Shown here piece by piece: positions 42,209 to 48,892 of a stretch of DNA of 48,892 nucleotides (positions are counted from its first letter, which is position 1; the number at the start of each line of letters is the position of its first letter). A program made the translations under genes and the position numbers. The notes beneath the pieces were generated by a model. The model was not told the origin of the DNA. It worked only from the letters and a program-made list of their open reading frames with translations, and did not search any database. Location of the stretch: NCBI GenBank assembly GCA_900557035.1, contig USRA01000006.1, positions 1-48,892 on the forward strand, given 5' to 3'. The DNA comes from an uncultured Prevotella sp. (GTDB taxonomy: Bacteria; Bacteroidota; Bacteroidia; Bacteroidales; Bacteroidaceae).

Positions 42209-43399
42209 TTATATGATCATAAAGTCGCTCATGATGTCATCTGATATATAGAGACCTTTATGGGTAAGTGATAGCTTTCCGTTGTTTATCTTCATGAGTC
42301 CTCTGAGAATATGCTTCTCTGCTTCCTGCATCATTTGTGAAGCCAGATTGTCGCCAAACTCCAGTTTCGTTTTTTCGATATCAATGCCGTCGCTTGTTCG
42401 TAATGCCGTGGTAATAAGGTCATTGTATCTTGTAGAAAGATTCAGGGATTCGCTTTCGCTAGGCAATTTCCCCTTTTGAATGGAAGCGATGTATTCCCTG
42501 ATATTGTCCACATTCCAGCTTCTGGTGGCTTCAATCTTGCTTTCTTCACCTCTTTTATTCTCTCGTCTGTAGGAGTGGGCGGCTGCACCTATTCCAATAT
42601 AGGGCACTTCATGCCAATAGCTGCTGTTGTGACGTGACCGGTAGCCTGGCTTGGCAAAGTTGCTGATTTCATAATGCTCGTAACCGGCAGAGGTAAGTTG
42701 GGTGATGAGTAGCTCATACATCTCTCGACTGGTTTCCTCATCGATTTCCTCTATCTTTCCCTGTTCCAGCATTCTGTAGAGAGTCGTTCCTTCTTCGTAC
42801 ATCAAGCTATAGGCAGAGATGTGCTCTACTCCCAGTTTGATGGCTTCATCAATGTCTTTTTTCCAGTCTTCCAGAGTTTCGCCAGGAAATCCAAACATCA
42901 GGTCGATGCTGATATTGTGGATGTCGATGGTGCGCAACCGTTTGATGGCAGCCTTTACATCTGCAGCTTTGTGGCGGCGGTGAAGGAAGCTCAGGCGATG
43001 GTCTGAGAAAGTCTGTGCTCCCATGCTTACCCTGTTTACGGGCAGCTGCCGGAGAGTCTTGCAGAAATCTTCTGAGACATCATCGGGGTTGCATTCCATC
43101 GTGATTTCCATTTTTGAGAAATCTTCTTCCGGATGGTCTAGAGGAAAATAAACCTCCTTGATACCTTCGAAAAGGCGGATGATCTGATCGTGGGTAAGCT
43201 GACTGGGAGTTCCACCCCCCAGGTAGATGGTTTTTAAACTGTAATCGTAATCAGTTACCGTTTGGATGGGGCGCATCTTCATCTCCTTGCACAGTGCATC
43301 AACGTAATCATCCCGCATACTGAGGGATGTGGTGCTGTAGAAGCCGCAGTAGATGCAGCGGCTCTCACAGAATGGAATATGTATGTATAGTCCTGCCAT
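42209..43399 (-). CDS. hemW: Radical SAM heme chaperone HemW
   Basis: A 396-residue protein of the HemW (formerly oxygen-independent coproporphyrinogen oxidase-like) family. The radical-SAM cluster ligands are Cys11, Cys15 and Cys18 in IPFCESRCIYCGFYS; GGGTPS follows at the usual place, then the DLMFGFPGET region and the C-terminal HemN_C domain. HemW transfers heme to membrane proteins; it lacks the second N-terminal SAM-site region of true HemN. Length and start at 43399 are standard. It is a single gene on the minus strand. Confidence 0.9.
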   Translation of the reverse strand: MAGLYIHIPFCESRCIYCGFYSTTSLSMRDDYVDALCKEMKMRPIQTVTDYDYSLKTIYLGGGTPSQLTHDQIIRLFEGIKEVYFPLDHPEEDFSKMEITMECNPDDVSEDFCKTLRQLPVNRVSMGAQTFSDHRLSFLHRRHKAADVKAAIKRLRTIDIHNISIDLMFGFPGETLEDWKKDIDEAIKLGVEHISAYSLMYEEGTTLYRMLEQGKIEEIDEETSREMYELLITQLTSAGYEHYEISNFAKPGYRSRHNSSYWHEVPYIGIGAAAHSYRRENKRGEESKIEATRSWNVDNIREYIASIQKGKLPSESESLNLSTRYNDLITTALRTSDGIDIEKTKLEFGDNLASQMMQEAEKHILRGLMKINNGKLSLTHKGLYISDDIMSDFMII

Positions 43400-43457
43400 G
43401 TTTTTTAAAAGTCTGAATTCCTAATCGGCATTTCTGGCTTTTTAGCCTTATCTTTCT

Positions 43458-43479
43458 CTCTATATATAATAAGGTATAA
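43458..43479 (+). repeat. Recurrent leader motif, copy 4
   Basis: TATATATAATAAGGTATAA (43461-43479) with one mismatch to the long form just upstream. It lies between hemW and the EF-G paralog, in plus orientation, about 190 nt before the latter's ATG. Confidence 0.65.
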
Positions 43480-43553
43480 GCCCAAAAGAATGTCTTAACA
43501 AGATGCAAAAATACTAATATAATTTAATTTAGAGCAAGTTTTTTGTGAAAAAA

Positions 43554-43585
43554 TTTGCAGGATTGCCGAAAAATGTGTAATTTAG
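43554..43585 (+). promoter_or_regulatory. Possible promoter of the EF-G paralog gene
   Basis: TTTG (43554-43557) and TAATTTAG (43578-43585) are 20 bp apart; the -7 box is one base from consensus. In Bacteroides the related gene is under carbon-starvation control, so an activator site further upstream is possible but not visible to me. Confidence 0.45.
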
Positions 43586-43667
43586 TAGCACGAAACAGAA
43601 AAATCGTATGATTGGACTGTAGAATAACTAGCAATTTAAGTATAACCCTTAAAAATCTATAAGCGTC

Positions 43668-45830
43668 ATGAGAGTATATCAGACTAATGAGATTAAAAAC
43701 ATTGCATTGCTGGGCAGTGCGGGTAGCGGCAAGACTACACTTGCCGAGAGTATGTTATTTGAAGCAGGCGTTATCAAGCGTAAAGGCTCTGTAGAAGCGA
43801 AGAATACGGTGAGCGACTACTTCCCAGTTGAGCTGGAGTATGGTTACTCTGTGTTCCCTACCGTTTTTCACGTGGAGTGGAACAACAAGAAGTTGAATAT
43901 CATCGACTGCCCTGGTAGCGACGATTTCGTTGGTGGTGCTATCACATCACTCAACGTAACCGATCAGGCAGTGATCCTTATCAATGGTCAATATGGTCCT
44001 GAGGTAGGCACCCAGAACAACTTCCGTTATACCGAGAAGTTGGGCAAGCCTGTCATCTTCCTCGTTAACCAGCTTGACTCTGACAAGTGTGATTTTGATA
44101 ACCTCATTGCAACCATGAAGGACATCTATGGTCCTAAGTGTGTGCAGATTCAATATCCTATCGAGACCGGTCCTGGCTTCAATGCTCTCATTGACGTCTT
44201 ATTGATGAAAAAATATTCCTGGAAACCAGAAGGCGGTGCACCTATCATCGAGGATATTCCTGAAGAGGAAATGGATAAGGCAATGGAACTTCATGCTGCA
44301 CTCGTTGAGGCTGCTGCCGAGAACGACGAGGGTCTGATGGAGAAATTCTTCGAGAGCGAGAGCTTGACAGAGGATGAACTCCGCGAGGGTATCCGCAAGG
44401 GTTTGGTTACCCGCAGCATCTTCCCTGTATTCTGCGTTTGCGCCGGTAAGTCAATGGGCGTTCACCGCCTCATGGAGTTCCTGGGCAATGTGGTTCCTTT
44501 CGTAAGCGAGATGCCTAAGCTGCACAATACCCGTGGTGAAGAGATTGCTCCTGATACCAATGGTCCTGAGAGTGTTTACTTCTTCAAGACTGGCCTGGAG
44601 CCACACATCGGCGAGGTGAGCTACTTCAAGGTGATGAGCGGTTCTATCAAGAGCGGCGACGACCTGACCAATGCCGACCGTGGTTCTAAGGAGCGTATCG
44701 GACAGATTTATGCCTGCGCTGGTGCCAACCGTGTGCCTGTGGATCAGTTGAATGCCGGTGACATCGGTTGTACCGTGAAGATGAAGGACGTGAAGACGGG
44801 TAATACCCTGAACGGAAAGGGTGCCGAGTGGCGCTTCGATTTCATCAAGTATCCTAATCCTAAGTATTCCCGTGCCATCAAGGCTGCCAATGCTCAGGAT
44901 ACAGAGAAACTGATGGCTGCTCTCATCAAGATGCGCCAGGAAGACCCAACATGGGTGGTTGACCAGAGCAAGGAGCTGCGCCAGGTTATCGTGCGCGGAC
45001 AGGGTGAGTTCCATCTCCGCACCTTGAAGTGGCGTCTTGAGAACAACGAGAAACTCAATGTTACCTTCGAGGAGCCTCGCATCCCATATCGTGAGACTAT
45101 TACCAAGAAGGCTCGTGCCGACTATCGTCATAAGAAGCAGAGTGGTGGTGCTGGTCAGTTTGGTGAGGTTCACCTCATCGTTGAGCCATACGCAGAGGGT
45201 ATGCCAGACCCTACATCATTCACCTTCAACGGCCAGGAGTTCAAGATGAACATCAAGAGCCGCGAGGAAGTTTCACTGGAGTGGGGTGGCAAGCTGGTAT
45301 TCCTCAACTCAGTGGTAGGTGGTGCCATCGATGCACGCTTCATGCCTGCCATCCTGAAGGGTATCATGGATTGTATGGAGCACGGACCTCTTACAGGTTC
45401 TTATGCCCGCGACGTTCGCGTCATCGTATATGATGGCAAGATGCACCCGGTAGATAGCAATGAGTTGTCATTCATGCTGGCTGCCCGCCGTGCTTTCAGC
45501 GATGCCTTCAAGCAGGCAGGTCCAAAGATTCTTGAACCTATCTATGACCTGGAGGTTTACGTGCCAGCTGACTATATGGGTGATGTAATGAGTGATCTTC
45601 AGGGACGCCGTGCCCTTATCATGGGTATGGATTCTGAGGCAGGTTACCAGAAGTTGAGTGCCAAGATTCCACTCAAGGAGCTTGCCAACTATTCTATCTC
45701 CCTCAGCTCGCTTACCGGTGGTAGTGCTTCGTTCACCACCAAGTTTGCCAGCTACGAGTTGGTTCCTACCGATATCCAGAGCAAGCTGATTGCCGAGCAT
45801 GAGGCTGAACTGGCTAAGGAGGCTGAATAG
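43668..45830 (+). CDS. EF-G paralog (EF-G2-like) with altered GTPase site
   Basis: A 720-residue elongation factor G homolog with all five domains. P-loop GSAGSGKTT (16-24) is kept, but switch II reads DCPGSDDF (80-87): the catalytic His of canonical DTPGHVDF is Ser84 (codon AGC at 43917). The G4 motif NKxD is NQLD (134-137), and switch I has YGYSV in place of RGITI. Domain IV keeps HKKQSGGAGQFGEVHL. Established knowledge: Bacteroides thetaiotaomicron has such a paralog, EF-G2, that translocates without GTP hydrolysis and is needed in carbon starvation and gut colonisation. This gene is very likely the same class, distinct from the housekeeping EF-G expected in a ribosomal-protein operon outside the window. 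Confidence 0.9.
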   Translation: MRVYQTNEIKNIALLGSAGSGKTTLAESMLFEAGVIKRKGSVEAKNTVSDYFPVELEYGYSVFPTVFHVEWNNKKLNIIDCPGSDDFVGGAITSLNVTDQAVILINGQYGPEVGTQNNFRYTEKLGKPVIFLVNQLDSDKCDFDNLIATMKDIYGPKCVQIQYPIETGPGFNALIDVLLMKKYSWKPEGGAPIIEDIPEEEMDKAMELHAALVEAAAENDEGLMEKFFESESLTEDELREGIRKGLVTRSIFPVFCVCAGKSMGVHRLMEFLGNVVPFVSEMPKLHNTRGEEIAPDTNGPESVYFFKTGLEPHIGEVSYFKVMSGSIKSGDDLTNADRGSKERIGQIYACAGANRVPVDQLNAGDIGCTVKMKDVKTGNTLNGKGAEWRFDFIKYPNPKYSRAIKAANAQDTEKLMAALIKMRQEDPTWVVDQSKELRQVIVRGQGEFHLRTLKWRLENNEKLNVTFEEPRIPYRETITKKARADYRHKKQSGGAGQFGEVHLIVEPYAEGMPDPTSFTFNGQEFKMNIKSREEVSLEWGGKLVFLNSVVGGAIDARFMPAILKGIMDCMEHGPLTGSYARDVRVIVYDGKMHPVDSNELSFMLAARRAFSDAFKQAGPKILEPIYDLEVYVPADYMGDVMSDLQGRRALIMGMDSEAGYQKLSAKIPLKELANYSISLSSLTGGSASFTTKFASYELVPTDIQSKLIAEHEAELAKEAE

Positions 45831-45934
45831 AGTAAAAAAGATATTTCATCTTTATGATAAAATTGTTGTTTGAAATATAACTTCGAATTATCTCTCTTAT
45901 ATAAATTAAAATTTTATGTTGATATGACCTATGG

Positions 45935-45971
45935 GGAGCCTGCATGTGATATGTCGGCTCCTCTTTATTTT
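45935..45971 (+). terminator. Terminator of the EF-G paralog gene
   Basis: GGAGCC (45935-45940) pairs with GGCTCC (45956-45961), then TCTTTATTTTT. Confidence 0.7.
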
Positions 45972-46037
45972 TATATATGCAATTATAATTATTTGTTTTT
46001 GTTAATTTGAGCAAATTAGAATGAAATAATTAACTGT

Positions 46038-46072
46038 TTTGTGTTAACCAATTAAGAAATTTCCTATCTTTG
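46038..46072 (+). promoter_or_regulatory. Promoter of rprX-rprY
   Basis: TATCTTTG (46065-46072) is a perfect -7 box; TTTG at 46038-46041 is 23 bp upstream, slightly long. The -7 box ends five bases before the rprX ATG, so the predicted transcript is leaderless or nearly so. Confidence 0.65.
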
Positions 46073-46077
46073 CCCCT

Positions 46078-47637
46078 ATGAAAAAGAAAACGATTTGGAC
46101 CATAGCCGTTATTATGGGCTTTTCGTTCCTTGCGCTGCTATTCCTGCAGCTCAGTTACATCCAGGAGATGGTGAATATGAAGAAGGAACAGTTTGACGAG
46201 TCGGTCAACAGAGCCCTATATCAAGCTTCAAGAAACTTGGAGCTGAATGAAACTTTGCGCTATCTTGAAAAGGATGTCAATGAAACAGAGCGCAAGGCTA
46301 GTAGGAAGGATTCTGTGGGAACCCGCAGCGGTCAGCTGGATGGAACCATCCAGCACTCTCATCAGTATTCTGTGATAGGCAAGGATGGTACGGTCTATTC
46401 ATCCTTCGAATTGAAGACCATTGCTACCAATCCAGCCAACAAGCCGAAGGCGATGATTCTGCGCAGCGACAAGAACTCGCTTAATGAGACTCAGAAGTCC
46501 TTGCAGGAGATTGTGAAGAATCGCTATGTGTATCAGAAAGCGTTGCTCGACGAGGTGGTTTATTCCATTCTCTATTCAGCATCCGATAAACCTTTGAAGG
46601 AGCGAATCAACTTCAAGCAGTTGGATCAGGACCTCAAGGCTGAGATGATGAACAATGGAATCAATATCCCTTATCACTTTACGGTGACAACCCAGGATGG
46701 TCGGGAGGTGTACCGTTGCCCGGATTATACCGACGAGGGTGAGGAATACAGCTATTCCCAGGTGCTCTTCCGCAACGACCCGCAGTCGAAGATGGGTGTC
46801 GTGAAGGTTCACTTCCCTGATATGAACAGCTACATTTTCTCCAGTGTGCGCTTCATGATTCCTAGCATCATCTTCACGCTGGTGCTGCTCATCACCTTCA
46901 TCTTCACCATCGTGGTCATCTTCCGTCAGAAGAGGTACACGGAAATCAAGAACGATTTCATCAACAACATGACCCACGAGCTGAAGACGCCTATCGCCAG
47001 CATCAGTCTGGCTGCACAGATGCTCAACGACCCGTCTGTCTCCAAGAGCGAGCAGATGCAGAAACATCTGGGTGGCGTCATTGACGACGAGTCGAAGCGA
47101 CTCCGCTTCCTGGTAGAGAAGGTGCTGCAGATGAGTATGTTCGACCGCAAGAAGGCGGTGTTCAAGAAGAAGGAGCTCGACCTCAACGAAATCGTAGAGA
47201 GTGCAGCCCATTCGTTCTCACTCCGTGTGGAGCATACGGGCGGCAAGATTTACGTAGATATCGAGGCGATAGATTCCACCCTCTTCGTCGACGAGGTACA
47301 TTTCCAGAATGTAATCTTCAATCTGATGGACAATGCCGTGAAGTATCGCAAGCCGGATGAGCCGCTGTTCATCACGATGAAGACCTGGAATGATGAGCAC
47401 CATCTCTATCTCTCTATCAACGATACGGGCATGGGAATGAAGAAGGAGAACCTGAAGAAGATATTCGACAAGTTCTATCGCGTTCATACCGGCAATGTGC
47501 ACGACGTGAAGGGCTTCGGCCTCGGTCTTGCCTACGTTAAGAAGGTAGTGGACCTGCATGATGGCGAAATCAAGGTAGAAAGCGAGTTGGGCAAGGGCAC
47601 CACCTTTACCATCAAGCTGCCTGTGATTCATGATTGA
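46078..47637 (+). CDS. rprX: Sensor histidine kinase RprX
   Basis: A 519-residue membrane sensor kinase, the length of RprX of Bacteroides fragilis. Helix 1 at about 6-25 and helix 2 at about 260-282 bracket a periplasmic sensor domain of some 230 residues. The cytosolic part has the phospho-acceptor His300 in NNMTHELKTPIASIS, the N box (FNLMDNAVKY), G1 (NDTGMGM), the F box (FDKFYR) and G2 (GFGLGLAYVKK). The start at 46078 is needed for the positive N-terminus MKKKT before helix 1. Its response regulator follows 99 nt later. The 3' end lies in an 11-bp tandem repeat. The signal sensed is unknown. Confidence 0.92.
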   Translation: MKKKTIWTIAVIMGFSFLALLFLQLSYIQEMVNMKKEQFDESVNRALYQASRNLELNETLRYLEKDVNETERKASRKDSVGTRSGQLDGTIQHSHQYSVIGKDGTVYSSFELKTIATNPANKPKAMILRSDKNSLNETQKSLQEIVKNRYVYQKALLDEVVYSILYSASDKPLKERINFKQLDQDLKAEMMNNGINIPYHFTVTTQDGREVYRCPDYTDEGEEYSYSQVLFRNDPQSKMGVVKVHFPDMNSYIFSSVRFMIPSIIFTLVLLITFIFTIVVIFRQKRYTEIKNDFINNMTHELKTPIASISLAAQMLNDPSVSKSEQMQKHLGGVIDDESKRLRFLVEKVLQMSMFDRKKAVFKKKELDLNEIVESAAHSFSLRVEHTGGKIYVDIEAIDSTLFVDEVHFQNVIFNLMDNAVKYRKPDEPLFITMKTWNDEHHLYLSINDTGMGMKKENLKKIFDKFYRVHTGNVHDVKGFGLGLAYVKKVVDLHDGEIKVESELGKGTTFTIKLPVIHD

Positions 47638-47665
47638 TTCATGATTGATTCATGATTAATTCATG
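47626..47665 (+). repeat. Tandem 11-bp repeat at the rprX stop
   Basis: ATTCATGATTG occurs twice, then ATTCATGATTA and ATTCATG, giving about 3.6 copies. The stop codon TGA (47635-47637) lies at the junction of copies one and two. Confidence 0.9.
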
Positions 47666-47736
47666 CCAAATCAGCATTCAATATTTAAAATTCAACAATA
47701 ATAAAAAGAATATTAACAAATTAAATAGATTAAGAT

Positions 47737-48435
47737 ATGGAAGAGACAGTAAAGATCCTGCTTTGCGAGGATGATGAAAACTTGGGTATGTTGCTCCGTG
47801 AGTATTTGTTGACCAAGGGTTTTGATACAACATTGTGCCCTGACGGTGAGGCAGGCTTCAAGGAGTTTTCCAAGAATAAGTTTGATATTGCCGTGCTCGA
47901 CGTGATGATGCCAAAGAAGGATGGTTTCACCCTGGCACAGGAAATCCGCCAGCAGAATGTAGATATGCCAATCGTATTCCTCACAGCCAAGACTCTGAAG
48001 GAAGATATCCTCGAGGGTTTCAAGATTGGTGCAGATGATTATATCACCAAGCCATTCTCTATGGAGGAGCTGGTGTTCCGTGTAGAGGCTATCCTTCGCC
48101 GTGTACGCGGCAAGAAGTCTAAGGAGTCAACCATGTATCACATCGGTAAGTTCACCTTCGATACACAGAAGCAGCTGCTTACCATCAATGGCGAGCAGAC
48201 CAAGTTGACAACCAAGGAGAATGAGCTTCTCGCTCTTCTCTGCGCTCATGCCAACGAGATTCTTCAGCGTGATTTCGCCCTGAAGACCATCTGGATAGAC
48301 GACAACTACTTCAATGCCCGCTCAATGGATGTATATATCACCAAGCTGCGCAAGCATCTGAAGGAAGACCCGCAGATAGAGATTATCAACATCCATGGCA
48401 AGGGCTATAAGCTCATCGTGCCAGATGCAGAATAA
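47737..48435 (+). CDS. rprY: Response regulator RprY (OmpR family)
   Basis: A 232-residue regulator. Receiver domain: acidic Glu11/Asp12/Asp13, phospho-acceptor Asp55 in AVLDVMMPK, Thr83 and Lys105. The C-terminal winged helix (about 133-230) has the OmpR-type LTTKENELLALLC and SMDVYITKLRKHLKEDP. Partner of RprX just upstream; the two probably share the rprX promoter. RprY in Bacteroides is a global regulator that affects energy and sodium-pump genes; targets here are not visible. Confidence 0.93.
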   Translation: MEETVKILLCEDDENLGMLLREYLLTKGFDTTLCPDGEAGFKEFSKNKFDIAVLDVMMPKKDGFTLAQEIRQQNVDMPIVFLTAKTLKEDILEGFKIGADDYITKPFSMEELVFRVEAILRRVRGKKSKESTMYHIGKFTFDTQKQLLTINGEQTKLTTKENELLALLCAHANEILQRDFALKTIWIDDNYFNARSMDVYITKLRKHLKEDPQIEIINIHGKGYKLIVPDAE

Positions 48436-48438
48436 TGC

Positions 48439-48458
48439 CTATATTATATAAGGTGTAA
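48439..48458 (+). repeat. Recurrent leader motif, variant copy
   Basis: CTATATTATATAAGGTGTAA, just after the rprY stop and before the bidirectional terminator. Here it cannot be a translation signal for a downstream plus-strand gene. Confidence 0.5.
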
Positions 48459-48462
48459 GAAG

Positions 48463-48497
48463 AAAAGGGATAAGTCGTCAGCCGACTTATCCCTTTT
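48463..48497. terminator. Bidirectional terminator, rprY and the 62-aa gene
   Basis: AAAAGGGATAAGTCG (48463-48477) pairs with CGACTTATCCCTTTT (48483-48497) around a five-base loop. It ends rprY on the plus strand and contains the last codons and stop of the convergent minus-strand gene. Confidence 0.9.
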
Positions 48498-48675
48498 TCA
48501 ATGAATACACGAATCCTGCCACACCGGCAAGAACGAAGAATAATCCTGCGAAGAGCATGATGTTGCTCTTCATGGAAAAGGCGAAGCTGGCAGCAAGCAG
48601 CAAAACGCCCAGCACAATGAACGTCATGCCCATGGAAGGGATGACGCGGAGCGAATCTTTCAATTTTTTGTTCAT
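48487..48675 (-). CDS. Small two-helix membrane protein (62 aa)
   Basis: A 62-residue protein with a basic start (MNKKLKDSLRVIPSMGM) and two predicted membrane helices at about 16-35 and 38-57, ending SLKKG. No family recognised with certainty; such small proteins commonly sit beside rpsF in this group. The start at 48675 is set by the promoter at 48704-48735; the frame runs further upstream only through promoter DNA. Confidence 0.75.
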   Translation of the reverse strand: MNKKLKDSLRVIPSMGMTFIVLGVLLLAASFAFSMKSNIMLFAGLFFVLAGVAGFVYSLKKG

Positions 48676-48703
48676 AATTCCTACTATTTTCAAATATTTC
48701 CTG

Positions 48704-48735
48704 CAAAAGTACAAAAAATATTTGGTTAATTCAAA
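48704..48735 (-). promoter_or_regulatory. Promoter of the 62-aa gene
   Basis: On the minus strand TTTG (48735-48732) precedes TACTTTTG (48711-48704) by 20 bp. The region interlocks with the divergent rpsF promoter. Confidence 0.7.
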
Positions 48736-48752
48736 AAAAAGTTGTAATTTTG
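48721..48752 (+). promoter_or_regulatory. Promoter of rpsF
   Basis: TTTG (48721-48724) and TAATTTTG (48745-48752) are 20 bp apart, giving a leader of about 90 nt to the ATG at 48846. Confidence 0.75.
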
Positions 48753-48845
48753 CACCGCAATTCGTGAAATAGAGGTGTTTTCGCACACATTTCGTCGTTT
48801 TGCAAGAGAATTTTAATATTAATATTTAATCATTTACAAAGTAGT

Positions 48846-48892
48846 ATGAATCAATACGAAACCGTTTTCATTTTGACTCCCGTTTTGTCTGA
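48846..48892 (+). CDS. rpsF: 30S ribosomal protein S6, 5' end (partial)
   Basis: The first 15 complete codons read MNQYETVFILTPVLS, the typical start of ribosomal protein S6 in Bacteroidota; the window ends inside the gene. It is expected to continue into an rpsF-rpsR-rplI operon outside the window. Divergent from the 62-aa membrane protein gene. Confidence 0.85.
   Translation, partial: MNQYETVFILTPVLS

Overview
The window looks like chromosomal DNA from a member of the Bacteroidota, most likely the Prevotellaceae (Prevotella/Segatella). The main reasons are a recurring promoter of the form TTTG, about 20 bp, TAnnTTTG in front of many genes, general lack of strong Shine-Dalgarno sites, a 31-residue 'smalltalk' ORF behind an HU-like gene, and an RprX/RprY two-component pair. 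Assignment below family is inference.

Layout. 1-1590: non-coding DNA with a striking perfect inverted repeat, then an HU-like DNA-binding gene and the smalltalk ORF. 1642-5120 (minus): TerB/DnaJ protein, MaoC-type hydratase, UDP-glucose dehydrogenase and an HsdR_N-type nuclease-fold protein. 5253-6281: holA. 6282-7271: a large AT-rich gap, then an XRE-type regulator. 8059-10231: pyrK and pyrD, with REP-like palindromes between them, then a small TPR-like ORF. 10400-16175: an aromatic amino acid operon (prephenate dehydratase, aminotransferase, DAHP synthase/chorismate mutase, prephenate dehydrogenase, GltD-like oxidoreductase) preceded by a Phe/Tyr-rich leader peptide and attenuator. 16271-19304: exported hypothetical, ffh, folD. 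19483-22158: a secreted GH51 arabinofuranosidase. 22413-28900: ilvD-ilvB-ilvN, an acyl-ACP thioesterase and ilvC with a structured leader. 29032-35481 (minus): recJ-recQ, a secreted C1 peptidase and an aminopeptidase P. 35739-37426: patatin-like protein and trmD. 37787-41425: aconitase and citrate synthase. 41801-48892: small membrane protein, hemW, an EF-G paralog with a non-canonical GTPase site, rprX-rprY, a 62-residue membrane protein, and the first 47 nt of rpsF.

How the genes work together. Three biosynthetic blocks dominate: pyrimidine (pyrK/pyrD), aromatic amino acids from the DAHP entry step and from chorismate to Phe and Tyr, and branched-chain amino acids. The acn-gltA pair makes the oxidative branch of the TCA cycle toward 2-oxoglutarate and glutamate. 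The GltD-like gene at the end of the aromatic operon and the transaminase tie amino-group supply to this.

The strongest discovery candidate is the attenuator at 10400-10740. A 29-residue leader peptide has eight aromatic residues in a nine-residue window. It is followed by an intrinsic terminator whose left arm can instead pair with the sequence just downstream of the aromatic codons. The second is the EF-G paralog (43668-45830), in which the switch II catalytic His is Ser and the NKxD Lys is Gln; this matches the starvation-linked EF-G2 class described in Bacteroides.
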